Part shown: positions 54,513-63,564 of the stretch, piece after piece | Position numbering within the stretch: the stretch's first letter is position 1 | Layout: the number at the start of each line of letters is the position of its first letter | Assembly: GCF_001870675.1 (NCBI RefSeq) | Contig: NZ_MEHT01000044.1 | Coordinates: forward strand, 62,001 to 126,000 | Direction of reading: 5' to 3' | Length of the DNA stretch: 64,000 nt | Source: Roseinatronobacter thiooxidans | GTDB lineage: Bacteria; Pseudomonadota; Alphaproteobacteria; Rhodobacterales; Rhodobacteraceae | The notes under the pieces: model-generated | Database searches by the model: none | The model's input: the letters and a program-made list of their open reading frames with translations, nothing else | What the model was told of the DNA's origin: nothing | Program-made: the position numbers and the translations under genes

Positions 54513-57277
54513 TCTGCCGCCACCGTGTCTGTGACAGCATCAACGCGGACAGCTGCGAATTTGAACTCTGGTATTTTGCCATAAGGGTCCAGCGCCGGAT
54601 TGGTCAGGATATTCGCCGCCGCTTCCACAAAGGCGAAGGGCAAAAACACCATGTCGGGGCTGACAGCCCGATCCGCCCGCGCCATGACGCTGATGCTGCC
54701 GCGCCGTGTGGACAGGCGCACCATGCCGCCCGCCTCCACCCCAAGGTGGCGTAGCGTGGACGGGTGAAGCGAGCAATTCGCCTCTGGCTCGACCGCGTCC
54801 AGCACCTTGGAGCGGCGCGTCATCGCGCCTGTGTGCCAATGTTCCAGCTGTCGCCCTGTGGTCAGTACCATCGGGTAGTCGGCATCTGGCAATTCATCGG
54901 GTGCAATCACACTGGCGGGTGTGAATTTTGCCCGCCCGCCTGCGCGCGGAAACGCATCTGCAAACACAATCGGCTGGCCGGGATCGTCCGGCGTAAGCGA
55001 TGGATAGGTCACTGCACCCTCGCGCTCCAACCGCTCCCAAGTGATATTCTCAAGGCTTGCCATCCCCTGCTTCATCTCGGCAAACACTTGCGACGGGTGG
55101 GTAAAGCCCCAATCCAGCCCCAAGCGGCGCGCAAGCTCTATCGTGATCGCCCAATCCTCGCGTGCCTGCCCGGGGGGTGGCACAGCGGGCCGGCCCATTT
55201 GCACTTGGCGGTTGGTATTGGTGACCGTGCCCGATTTCTCGTAAAACGCCGCCGCTGGCAGGATGACATCTGCGTAATTGGCGGTTTCCGTCAGGAAAAT
55301 GTCCTGCACCACCAGATGATCCAGCTTTGCCAAAGCCTCTCGTGCATGCACCACATCGGGGTCGGACATGGCCGGATTCTCGCCCGAGATATACATGCCC
55401 CTGATCTGGCCTTCATGCACGGCATCCAGAATTTCAGTAACCGTCAAACCCTTTTCGGCTGAAAACTCGGCCCCGCCCCACAGTGCGCTGAAATTTCCGC
55501 GCAAAGTATCATCCGCAACGCTCTGATAATCTGGCAGAAACATCGGGATCAGCCCCGCATCGGATGCGCCTTGCACATTGTTTTGCCCGCGCAACGGGTG
55601 CAGCCCGGTGCCCGGCCGCCCCACCTGCCCGCACATCAGCGCAAGGCTGATCAGACAGCGCGAATTGTCGGTGCCGTGAATATGCTGGCTGACGCCCATG
55701 CCCCAGAAGATCATACCCGCTTTCGCGCCCGCAAATTCGCGGGCGACGGCGCGCAGGGTATCCGCCGGAATGCCGCAAATCGCCTGCATCTTTTCGGGCG
55801 CAAAATCGGCCAGATGGGCGCGCATCGCGTCCCAATTCTCGGTCATGGCGTGAATATACTGGGTGTCGAACAGCCCCTCTTCCACGATCACATGCATGAT
55901 CGCATTCAGCATCGAGACATCCGCACCGGGCTTGAATTGCAGCATATGCGTGGCATGGCGCGCCAAAGACTGCCCGCGCGGGTCCATCACGATCAGCTTG
56001 CCGCCACGCTTGGTGAATTGCTTGAAATAGGTGGCAGCAACGGGGTGGTTTTCAATCGGGTTGGCCCCGATCACGATCGCCACATCCGCATTCTCGATCT
56101 CGTTGAACGTGGCCGTCACAGCGGCAGACCCCACATTCTCCATCAGTGCCGCCACAGAAGAGGCATGACACAGCCGCGTACAATGATCGACATTGTTATG
56201 CCCGAACCCTTCGCGGATCAGGCGCTGGAACAGATAGGCTTCTTCATTCGTGCATTTGGCGCTGCCAAAGCCCGCAACACTGCGCCCGCCATGGGTGTCG
56301 CGCAAGCCCCCCAGCCCCTTGGCGGCGGCCTCCAGTGCCGCGTCCCATGTGGCCTCTCGGAATACCTCTGCCCAGTTGCCGGGGTCCACATTCAAGCCCT
56401 TCTCTGCACCCTCGCGCCGGATCAATGGCACGCTCAGGCGGTGGGGGTGATGGATATAATCGAAGCCGAACCGCCCTTTGACGCAAAGCCGCCCCTCATT
56501 CGCAGGGCCGTCAATGCCTTCGACATAGATAACCTTGTCGTCTTTCACCTTCAGGCTGACCTGACAGCCCACCCCGCAAAACGGACAAACCGATTTCACC
56601 GCGCGGTCGAAATCCGTGCTGTCGCCCTGTTGCGCATCATCAAGAACAGTCGCAGGCATCAGCGCGCCAGTGGGGCAGGCCTGCACGCATTCGCCACAAG
56701 CCACACAGGAACTCTCGCCCATGGGATCGTCAAAGTCGAACACCGGATAGGCATCATGCCCGCGCCCCGCCATGCCGATCACATCATTGACCTGCACCTC
56801 ACGGCAGGCACGCACGCATAGCCCGCATTGGATGCAGGCATCCAGATTGACGCGCATCGCCACATGGCTGTCATCCAGCAGCGGAATGCGCTCTGCCTCC
56901 AGCGTGGGATAGCGGCTTTCGCGCAGCCCCGCAGCCTCGGCCATGTCCCACAGCTGGCTGCCACGGTCATGGGCGGCGGCACGCTCTGGCTGGTCGGCCA
57001 ATAAAAGCTCGATCACCGCCTTGCGCGCAGTTGTCGCGCGGGTGGTGTCAGTATGCACCACCATCCCATCCACGGGTTCGCGGATGCAGCTTGCGGCAAG
57101 CACACGCTCGCCCTCAATCTCGACCATGCAGGCGCGGCAATTGCCATCGGGGCGGTAGCCGGGTGCAGGCTTGTGGCACAGATGCGGAATGACCAGCCCG
57201 CGCCCATGGGCAACCTCCCAGATCGTCTGGCCCGCCTGTGCTGTGACCTCTTGGCCATCTAACGTGAATGTCACCAT
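54509..57277 (-). CDS. fdsA: NAD-linked formate dehydrogenase alpha subunit (FdsA type)
   Basis: This 922-residue molybdopterin enzyme oxidises formate to CO2. An N-terminal [2Fe-2S] domain has Cys34, Cys47, Cys50 and Cys64, then [4Fe-4S] motifs (for example ACIQCGLCVRAC, SCVACGECVQACP and CPFCGVGC). The molybdenum ligand is Cys370 in CTRLCHASSVAAL, followed by His, the Cys counterpart of selenocysteine in FdhF. The overall layout is that of the oxygen-tolerant FdsA of Rhodobacter and Cupriavidus. It starts 3 bases after fdsGB. No FdhD sulfurtransferase or FdsD gene is next to it. Confidence 0.95.
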   Translation of the reverse strand: MVTFTLDGQEVTAQAGQTIWEVAHGRGLVIPHLCHKPAPGYRPDGNCRACMVEIEGERVLAASCIREPVDGMVVHTDTTRATTARKAVIELLLADQPERAAAHDRGSQLWDMAEAAGLRESRYPTLEAERIPLLDDSHVAMRVNLDACIQCGLCVRACREVQVNDVIGMAGRGHDAYPVFDFDDPMGESSCVACGECVQACPTGALMPATVLDDAQQGDSTDFDRAVKSVCPFCGVGCQVSLKVKDDKVIYVEGIDGPANEGRLCVKGRFGFDYIHHPHRLSVPLIRREGAEKGLNVDPGNWAEVFREATWDAALEAAAKGLGGLRDTHGGRSVAGFGSAKCTNEEAYLFQRLIREGFGHNNVDHCTRLCHASSVAALMENVGSAAVTATFNEIENADVAIVIGANPIENHPVAATYFKQFTKRGGKLIVMDPRGQSLARHATHMLQFKPGADVSMLNAIMHVIVEEGLFDTQYIHAMTENWDAMRAHLADFAPEKMQAICGIPADTLRAVAREFAGAKAGMIFWGMGVSQHIHGTDNSRCLISLALMCGQVGRPGTGLHPLRGQNNVQGASDAGLIPMFLPDYQSVADDTLRGNFSALWGGAEFSAEKGLTVTEILDAVHEGQIRGMYISGENPAMSDPDVVHAREALAKLDHLVVQDIFLTETANYADVILPAAAFYEKSGTVTNTNRQVQMGRPAVPPPGQAREDWAITIELARRLGLDWGFTHPSQVFAEMKQGMASLENITWERLEREGAVTYPSLTPDDPGQPIVFADAFPRAGGRAKFTPASVIAPDELPDADYPMVLTTGRQLEHWHTGAMTRRSKVLDAVEPEANCSLHPSTLRHLGVEAGGMVRLSTRRGSISVMARADRAVSPDMVFLPFAFVEAAANILTNPALDPYGKIPEFKFAAVRVDAVTDTVAAE

Positions 57278-57280
57278 GGC

Positions 57281-58972
57281 TTAGACCTCACCTGCAAAAT
57301 GTTTCATCACCAGCCGGATCGGGTTGGGCGCGGCCTGCCCCAGCCCGCAGATGGATGCGTCCTGCATCACAGTGCACAATTCCTCCAGCAGCGGCTGGTC
57401 CCAGTGGTCGGCCTGCATCAGCTTCACCGCCTTTTCGCAGCCCGCGCGGCAGGGCGTGCATTGCCCGCAACTTTCACTCTCGAAGAATCGCAGCATGTTC
57501 AGCGCCGCATCGCGCGCGCGGTCTTGGTCAGACAGCACCACCACGGCGGCCGAACCGATAAAGGTGCCATGCGGCTGCAATGTGTCGAAATCCAGCGGGA
57601 TGTCGTCCATATGCGCAGGCAACAGGCCCGAGGACGGCCCCCCCGGCTGATAGGCTTTGAACACATGCCCCTGCGCCATGCCACCCGCCGCCGCGATCAC
57701 ATCGCGGATCGTCGATCCTGCGGGCAAAAGATACACCCCCGCTGCCGTCACCCGCCCCGAGACAGAGAAACTGCGCAGGCCGCAGCGGCCATTCTTCTGG
57801 ACCGCGTTCAGGATTTCCGGCCCCTCGCGGCAGATGCGCGCCACCCAATGCAGGGTTTCGACGTTATGCACCAGCGTCGGGCGGCCAAACAGGCCGACTT
57901 GCGCAACATATGGGGGGCGGTGGCGCGGCAAGCCGCGCTTGCCCTCGATCGATTCGATCATCGCGGATTCTTCACCGCAGATATAGGCCCCCGCACCGCG
58001 CCGCAGTTCGATATAGCCCGGCTCCACAAGCCCTGCGCCTTCCAGCGCGGCAATCTCGCGGCGCAGAATTTCCAGCACAGCCGGGTATTCGTCGCGCATA
58101 TAGATATAACATCGCGCGGCCTCCACCGCCCAAGCGGCAATCAGCATCCCCTCCAGCATCAGATGGGGGGTGCGTTCCAGATAGTAGCGGTCCTTGAAGG
58201 TGCCCGGCTCCCCCTCATCGCCATTCACTGCCAGATAGCGTGGGCCGGAATTGGCGCGCACAAAGCCCCATTTCTTGCCCGACGGAAAACCGGCCCCGCC
58301 AAGCCCCCGCAGGCCAGAGGAAAGCACCAAATCCTGCACCTTCTCCCAATCCCCAGAGCGTCGCAGCTCCAAAAGGGTCGTATACCCCCCTTCCGCCGCA
58401 TAGGCAGACAAGTCCTGATAGGGCGGCAGATGGGCGTGCGTATCACCTGCGGCAATCGCAGCCGCGACCTTCTCGGGCGTCGCATGGTCGATATGGTTGT
58501 GTCCCAGTTCCAGAACCGGCGCAGTGTCACACCGCCCCATACAGGGCGCGCGCAGAACCCGCACCTGCGACGGGTCCATGCCCGCCTCAAGCGCGCTTAC
58601 CAAAGCCTCCGCCCCCGCCAGTTCGCATGACAGCGAGTCGCACACTCGGATCGTCAGCGCGGGGGGGGGCACCTCGCCTTCCTTGACCAGATCGAAATGG
58701 GCATAGAAACTGGCCACCTCCCAGATTTCCGCCATGGACAGGCGCATTTCATGGGCCAGCGCGCGCAGATGGCGCGCAGACAAATGGCCATATGCGTCCT
58801 GCAACAGATGCAAAAACTCGATCAGCAAATCGCGCCGGCGCGGGCGCTCGGCCAGCAGCGCCTGAACCTCTGCCAGCGCCTCATCCTCATACTGGCGCCC
58901 TTTGGGCGTGTGCCGCCCCTTGCCCCGGCCAGATTTCCAGACCCCTTTGCCGCCTGCCTGATCCAATGCCAT
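57281..58972 (-). CDS. Formate dehydrogenase FdsG-FdsB fusion subunit
   Basis: The 563-residue protein fuses a NuoE/FdsG-like thioredoxin-fold [2Fe-2S] domain (about residues 40-170, with Cys in RVCDSLSCELAG and RAPCMGRCD) to a NuoF/FdsB domain with an FMN/NAD site (GLRGLGGAGFPSGKKW, AVNGDEGEPGT) and the [4Fe-4S] motif SESCGQCTPCRAGCEK. It moves electrons from FdsA to NAD. In Rhodobacter capsulatus and Cupriavidus these are separate genes (fdsG, fdsB), so the fusion is worth noting. ATG at 58972 has AGGA upstream. Confidence 0.93.
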   Translation of the reverse strand: MALDQAGGKGVWKSGRGKGRHTPKGRQYEDEALAEVQALLAERPRRRDLLIEFLHLLQDAYGHLSARHLRALAHEMRLSMAEIWEVASFYAHFDLVKEGEVPPPALTIRVCDSLSCELAGAEALVSALEAGMDPSQVRVLRAPCMGRCDTAPVLELGHNHIDHATPEKVAAAIAAGDTHAHLPPYQDLSAYAAEGGYTTLLELRRSGDWEKVQDLVLSSGLRGLGGAGFPSGKKWGFVRANSGPRYLAVNGDEGEPGTFKDRYYLERTPHLMLEGMLIAAWAVEAARCYIYMRDEYPAVLEILRREIAALEGAGLVEPGYIELRRGAGAYICGEESAMIESIEGKRGLPRHRPPYVAQVGLFGRPTLVHNVETLHWVARICREGPEILNAVQKNGRCGLRSFSVSGRVTAAGVYLLPAGSTIRDVIAAAGGMAQGHVFKAYQPGGPSSGLLPAHMDDIPLDFDTLQPHGTFIGSAAVVVLSDQDRARDAALNMLRFFESESCGQCTPCRAGCEKAVKLMQADHWDQPLLEELCTVMQDASICGLGQAAPNPIRLVMKHFAGEV

Positions 58973-59070
58973 CTGTCTTTCCTTTGCCAGCTTTGCCCCG
59001 TGCTGCCAAAGGATCAAACACATTTCAATATCATAAATCCGTTATTCAATAGGCAATGCCTATCGCCCAT

Positions 59071-59136
59071 TTTCTTGCTACAAATACTCACGGGGGTGAA
59101 TTGCGCCTTGGCGCAAGAGGGGGCAGTCGCCCCCTG
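59071..59136. repeat. Double-hairpin intergenic repeat, copy 2
   Basis: This copy has TTTCTTGC, AAATACTC, GGGGGTGAAT, a TTGCGCC/GGCGCAA hairpin and a GGGGGCAG...CGCCCCC hairpin in the same order as the copy at 26601-26666. It lies between the rluA-type gene and fdsGB, again beyond the stop of a minus-strand gene. The stem sequences differ but stay paired. Confidence 0.8.
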
Positions 59137-59146
59137 CCCGGCCAGA

Positions 59147-59797
59147 TCAGAACGGAACAGCCGCAGAAATTGTCATACCCCGCCCGCCATCAGGGTGGCG
59201 CAGGCGCAATTCCTTCGCGTGCAGCATCATGCGCGGATGCGCAAGCGCCGCGCCGCTGGCATAAAGCGGGTCGCCCAATATCGGATGCCCGAGTGCCAGC
59301 AGATGCACCCGCAACTGGTGGCTGCGGCCGGTGACCGGCATAAGCCGCAGCCGTGAAGTGTCCCCTTCATGGCGGATCAGTGCCCAATCGGTTTGTGCGG
59401 GGCGGCCTGTCTCGTGGCAGACCATCTGGCGCGGGCGGTTGGGCCAATCCACGCCCAAGGGCAGGTCAACCCGCCCCGCGCGCTCGGTCACCTGCCCTGC
59501 GACGCGCGCGATATAGGTCTTGCGGGTCTGGCGTTTCTCGAATTGCAGCCCCAGATGCCGCTGGGCATGGGGGGTGCGCGCGAAAACCATCACGCCCGAT
59601 GTGTCCAGATCCAGCCGATGCACAAGCAGGATTTCCGGAAACCCGACCCGCAGCCGCGCGATCATGCAATCGGCCATATGCGCGCCTTTTCCGGGAACTG
59701 ACAACAACCCTGCAGGCTTGTCGACAAGCACCAGTTCATGATCTTCATAAAGAACAACTGGCGCGCCCTCGGGGGGGGCATAGATGAATTCCGTCAT
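59147..59797 (-). CDS. RluA-family pseudouridine synthase
   Basis: The 216-residue protein has the RluA catalytic motif VHRLDLDTSG with the nucleophile Asp, and the later RSHQLRVHLLALGHPILGD. It converts uridine to pseudouridine in rRNA or tRNA. There is no N-terminal S4 domain, so it resembles the short RluA type, which modifies 23S rRNA U746 and some tRNAs. Its start at 59797 is 7 bases after the lipoprotein gene stop. Confidence 0.93.
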   Translation of the reverse strand: MTEFIYAPPEGAPVVLYEDHELVLVDKPAGLLSVPGKGAHMADCMIARLRVGFPEILLVHRLDLDTSGVMVFARTPHAQRHLGLQFEKRQTRKTYIARVAGQVTERAGRVDLPLGVDWPNRPRQMVCHETGRPAQTDWALIRHEGDTSRLRLMPVTGRSHQLRVHLLALGHPILGDPLYASGAALAHPRMMLHAKELRLRHPDGGRGMTISAAVPF

Positions 59798-59804
59798 CGC
59801 TGTG

Positions 59805-60437
59805 TCACAATGGCCGCTGCACCCGCAGCAGATCGGCCTGATAGTCCGGCGCGTCGTGATGCAACTCATAGGTTTGCACACCGGGCAGTTGTGCGAAACT
59901 CTCCATCAGGGCTTTCGGAAAGAACGTCGCGGTGACATTGCCAAAGCCCGGAAGCTGGCGCAGCAGCGCAGATGTGGCCGCAGCGCAGCGCGCAGGCGGC
60001 ACTGGCCCCGCCTGCAAGGCCAGCGCCATGGCCTGTTCGGCCATGTCCGGGGTCACGACCAGCCTTTGGACCACGGCGTAATGTGACGGGCGCACATGGC
60101 TGGCATAGAAAGATGCGCCCGCGGCATAGGTCATGCCAAAATGCACATCATTGCGTTCGGGGATCGTGGCGAGTGTCCAGCTGCCTGCGGGGTCGAAAAG
60201 CACCCGCTCTGACCCGTTGATGAACAGCGCCGCATGATCGCCCCGCTTTGAAGCGTAGTTCATGATCGTGACAAGCGTCAGCTCTGGCGCGCCGCCATGC
60301 TGGTGGCGGGCCGTCTGTACCGCCTCGTCCGAGGCCCAGATCTGCTCGGCGCAAGCCGAAAGCAGCATCAGCCCGAATAACGCAACCAGCAAGGTTGCTG
60401 TCTGGCGCAGATGCCAGACATTGCGTGAAACGATCAT
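59805..60437 (-). CDS. Lipoprotein, possible permuted papain-like fold
   Basis: The 210-residue protein has a lipoprotein signal ending LMLLSAC, so it is anchored to a membrane. The mature part has a His in GDHAALFINGSERVLFDPAG and, about 80 residues later, a Cys in PPARCAAATSALLRQLPG. A His strand followed by a helix Cys is the order seen in permuted NlpC/P60 and LRAT-like enzymes. That would suggest an amidase or acyltransferase, but I infer this only from the pattern. The gene precedes the RluA-type gene and follows the oxidase subunit gene. Confidence 0.7.
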   Translation of the reverse strand: MIVSRNVWHLRQTATLLVALFGLMLLSACAEQIWASDEAVQTARHQHGGAPELTLVTIMNYASKRGDHAALFINGSERVLFDPAGSWTLATIPERNDVHFGMTYAAGASFYASHVRPSHYAVVQRLVVTPDMAEQAMALALQAGPVPPARCAAATSALLRQLPGFGNVTATFFPKALMESFAQLPGVQTYELHHDAPDYQADLLRVQRPL

Positions 60438-60465
60438 GATATTGGCCTTGCTCCCGCCTGCGGGG

Positions 60466-60600
60466 TCAGGAATTGGCAAGCGCGAGGAAGATCAGAACGC
60501 CAATGCTGATTGCCGCACCCCAGACCGACCAGCGGACAAAACCGTTAAAGGTCTTTTCCTGTTCTGTGGTGTCCATCTTGCCATGCTCATGCTCTGCCAT
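60466..60600 (-). CDS. aa3-type cytochrome c oxidase subunit IV
   Basis: This 44-residue single-helix protein (FVRWSVWGAAISIGVLIFLALA) with an N-terminal MAEHEHGKMD matches the bacterial aa3 oxidase subunit IV family (PF07835), a small non-catalytic subunit known from Paracoccus and Rhodobacter. AGGAGG lies five bases before ATG 60600. The other oxidase genes are not in the window. Confidence 0.92.
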   Translation of the reverse strand: MAEHEHGKMDTTEQEKTFNGFVRWSVWGAAISIGVLIFLALANS

Positions 60601-60688
60601 AATGGCCTCCTGTAGAGTCAAGTTTTGTGAATCCGATAGCCGATCCATGCGCGCCTGTCACCCCCTTTGCGCAACCGCGCGCATGGGC

Positions 60689-61717
60689 TTAGCCGGTTGC
60701 CTGCCATTGCCAGACACCCTCTTCATCTGCAAAGCGCCGCGCCTGTCGGGTTGCAACCAGATGGTTCAGATGGGCCACGGCCTCGACCAGTGCCAGACCA
60801 TATACCCCTTCGGTGATCTGGCGTTTGAACAGGGGGGCGAAACAGTCTGACGCCTTGCGCGGCGTGGCCAGATGCGCGCGCAGGCGGCGCAGCGCGCCGT
60901 GGTGGTTCTCGATTTTCTGGCGCAGACGCAGCGGCAGCCCTGTAAAAGGCAGCTTGTGGCCGGGCAGAACCAGATGGTCTTCGCGGGCGATATCTTGCAG
61001 GGCTGTGCAGCTTTGCAGCCAGTCGGCCACGGGGTCTGCCTCTGGCTCGGTGGCGTAGACGCCCAGATTGGGCGAGATCGAGGGCAGCAATTGATCTGCC
61101 CCCAGCACAAGATTGCAATCGCGGCTCCACAGCGTCACTTGATCGGGGGCATGGCCCTGCCCCAGCCGTATATCCCACTCACGCCCCGCTGCGCGGAATA
61201 CGCCCCCGTCGCGCAACTGGTGAAAACCCAGCGGCAAGGGAGCCACCACATCGCAGAAATTGAAAGGGCGCTCGGACAGGCGGCGGGCCAGTATCTCGGG
61301 GTCCATGCCCGCCTTGCGCCAATATTCAGCTGTTTCCGGCGCGGGGCGGTCCTGTTCATCCAGCACCAGCATTCTTGCAAACAACCACGCCGTGCGGCTG
61401 GCCCAGAGTTCCGCGCCATCGGCCTGAAACCAGCCCGCAAGCCCGATATGGTCGGGGTGGTGGTGGCTGGCGATCACGCGTGTGACGGGCTTGCCCTGTA
61501 AGGGGCCGGATAGCAGTTTGGCCCAGATGCCCCGCGTGCGGCCTGTGTCAAACCCTGTGTCAAAGATCGTCCAGCCCGCGCCATCGTCCAGCGCATAGAC
61601 ATTGACATGGTCCAGCGCCATCGGCAGCGGCAGGCGCGCCCAAAGCACGCCTTCGGCAATTTCGGTGGCCGTGCCCTCTTCGGGCGCATCCTCGAACGGG
61701 TAGCGCAGACCTGTCAT
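60689..61717 (-). CDS. Metallo-beta-lactamase-fold hydrolase
   Basis: The 342-residue protein has the metal motif SHHHPDHIGLAG and later His residues in GQGHAPDQV and VLPGHKLPF, the usual ligands of the beta-lactamase fold. It hydrolyses an ester, thioester or phosphodiester of unknown identity. The C-terminal 100 residues form a helical domain seen in LACTB2-like hydrolases. It begins 14 bases after the acyl-CoA dehydrogenase stop, suggesting a role in acyl-CoA metabolism. The start is ATG 61717; GTG 61735 is possible. Confidence 0.9.
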   Translation of the reverse strand: MTGLRYPFEDAPEEGTATEIAEGVLWARLPLPMALDHVNVYALDDGAGWTIFDTGFDTGRTRGIWAKLLSGPLQGKPVTRVIASHHHPDHIGLAGWFQADGAELWASRTAWLFARMLVLDEQDRPAPETAEYWRKAGMDPEILARRLSERPFNFCDVVAPLPLGFHQLRDGGVFRAAGREWDIRLGQGHAPDQVTLWSRDCNLVLGADQLLPSISPNLGVYATEPEADPVADWLQSCTALQDIAREDHLVLPGHKLPFTGLPLRLRQKIENHHGALRRLRAHLATPRKASDCFAPLFKRQITEGVYGLALVEAVAHLNHLVATRQARRFADEEGVWQWQATG

Positions 61718-61731
61718 GTCACTTTCATCCC

Positions 61732-63438
61732 TCACGCGGCAAGATCCGCGTCGCTTAGGGCATAGAGGGCGGATGCGCCAGCGCGGGCCTGCACCAAAAG
61801 GCCGGTATGTTCGGGCAGCACCCGCATGATAAACACGCGCGCCAGCGCGCGGCGCGGCCCGTCCCCTGCCATTGCGGCGCGCAGATGGTAATGGGCCCCC
61901 AGCACACGGGCAAAGGCACGCAGATAGGCAGTTGCCCCTGCAAAGCGGTCCTGCATGTCTTGCGCAACCAGCCATTCTGTCGCCTCGCGCAGGGTTTCTG
62001 CGGCCTGCCAGACCGGCTCTGCCAGATCGGGCAGCGCGGCGCGCGCGGCCTCTGCGCCATCCTCGATCTCTTGCAACAGACGAAAGGCCGCCTCGCCCCC
62101 GTCCATCAGCTTGCGGCCAACAAGGTCCATGGCCTGAATGCCATTCGTACCTTCATAGATCGTGGTCACGCGCACATCGCGCAGATATTGCGCAGCGCCC
62201 GTCTCCTCGACAAAGCCCATGCCGCCATGGACCTGAATGCCCGCGCCCGCCACTTCGCAGCCGATATCGGTGCCATGCGCCTTGGTGATCGGGGTCAGAA
62301 ATGCGGCGCGCGCGGCCCAATCCGCCGCGCCACTTGCCCGCGCCATGTCAATGGCAACGCTATTGGCCAGTGCGATGGCGCGCGCGGCAAAAATTTCGGC
62401 CTTCATCATTGAAAGCGCGCGGCGCACATCTGCATGTTCGGCGATTGGCCCTGTGCCGGTCACAGGCGTTTTGCCCTGTTTTCTGTCCAGCGCAAAGCCA
62501 AGGGCGTGCTGATAGGCCGCTTCGGCCACGCCAATTCCCTGCACACCCACACCCACGCGGGCATTGTTCATCATGGTGAACATGGCCGCCATCCCCTGAT
62601 GGGGCTTGCCCACCAGCCAGCCGGTGGCGCGGTCATATTCCATCACGGCCGTGGGCGAGCCGTGAAGCCCCAGCTTGTGTTCCAGACTGACCACGCGCAG
62701 CCCATTGCGCGTACCTGCCGCGCCATCGGCATCGGGAATAAACTTGGGCACCATGAACAGGCTGATCCCGCGCGTGCCTGCCGCACCATCAGGCAGGCGC
62801 GCCAGCACAAGATGACAGACATTTTCAGTGAAATCATTGTCACCCCAAGAGATGTAAATCTTCTGGCCCGAAATCGCATAAGTGCCATCCTCATTCGGTT
62901 CAGCCTTGGTCCGCAGCGCGCCCACATCGCTGCCGGCTTGCGGCTCTGTCAGGTTCATGGTGCCGCACCATTGGCCTGAAATCAGCTTGGGCAGGAAGCG
63001 GGCTTTCAGCGTATCGTCGGCGTGGTGTTCCAAAGCCTCGATCTGGCCTTGGGTCATCAGCGGTGCAAGCTGCAAGGCCAGACAGGCCGAAGACATCATG
63101 TCATTGACAGCGGTGGCCAAAGTCTGCGGCAGACCAAGCCCGCCATATTCGGGGTCAGCCGCCATGCCCAGCCAGCCGCCCTCGGCGATTGCCCCAAAAG
63201 CCTGCGCAAAGCCCGGGCTGGTGCGCACCACCCCGTTTTCCAGCCGCGCCGGATGCTGGTCGCCCACGCGCTGCAAGGGGGCCAAAACCATCTCGCACAG
63301 CTTGCCCGCTTCGGTCAGAATCGCGGTCGTCGTCTCTGGCGTTGCGTCAGTAAAGCGGTCGGTCTGGCGCACCTGATCAAAGGCTACGACATGATCTAGC
63401 AGAAAGGCGAAATCGCGGGTCGGGGCGCGGTAGGGCAT
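61732..63438 (-). CDS. Acyl-CoA dehydrogenase, long (DmdC-like) type
   Basis: The 568-residue flavoenzyme has the acyl-CoA dehydrogenase core and an extra C-terminal domain. The catalytic Glu is in TTIYEGTNGIQAMDLVGRK. The opening MPYRAPTRDFAFLLDHVV is typical of the long bacterial group that includes DmdC (methylmercaptopropionyl-CoA dehydrogenase) and fatty acyl-CoA enzymes, so the substrate stays open. ATG 63438 has AAGGAG six bases upstream. It is divergent from the YrdC gene and leads the MBL hydrolase gene. Confidence 0.9.
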   Translation of the reverse strand: MPYRAPTRDFAFLLDHVVAFDQVRQTDRFTDATPETTTAILTEAGKLCEMVLAPLQRVGDQHPARLENGVVRTSPGFAQAFGAIAEGGWLGMAADPEYGGLGLPQTLATAVNDMMSSACLALQLAPLMTQGQIEALEHHADDTLKARFLPKLISGQWCGTMNLTEPQAGSDVGALRTKAEPNEDGTYAISGQKIYISWGDNDFTENVCHLVLARLPDGAAGTRGISLFMVPKFIPDADGAAGTRNGLRVVSLEHKLGLHGSPTAVMEYDRATGWLVGKPHQGMAAMFTMMNNARVGVGVQGIGVAEAAYQHALGFALDRKQGKTPVTGTGPIAEHADVRRALSMMKAEIFAARAIALANSVAIDMARASGAADWAARAAFLTPITKAHGTDIGCEVAGAGIQVHGGMGFVEETGAAQYLRDVRVTTIYEGTNGIQAMDLVGRKLMDGGEAAFRLLQEIEDGAEAARAALPDLAEPVWQAAETLREATEWLVAQDMQDRFAGATAYLRAFARVLGAHYHLRAAMAGDGPRRALARVFIMRVLPEHTGLLVQARAGASALYALSDADLAA

Positions 63439-63564
63439 ATGTGGCTCCTTCGGGCAGAGGGTCGGACCGGCTTGGCAAGCGCGTGCCAAGCGCATAAGAC
63501 GATGCGTCCCTTGTGTCTTAGCGGCGCGAGGCAGGATTCCAAACCAAAACGCGGCGTCACATAA

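Noticed and set aside
55571-56821. 416-codon plus-strand ORF opposite fdsA
   Set aside because: It lies wholly inside the fdsA coding region on the other strand, and its composition is that of a shadow frame.
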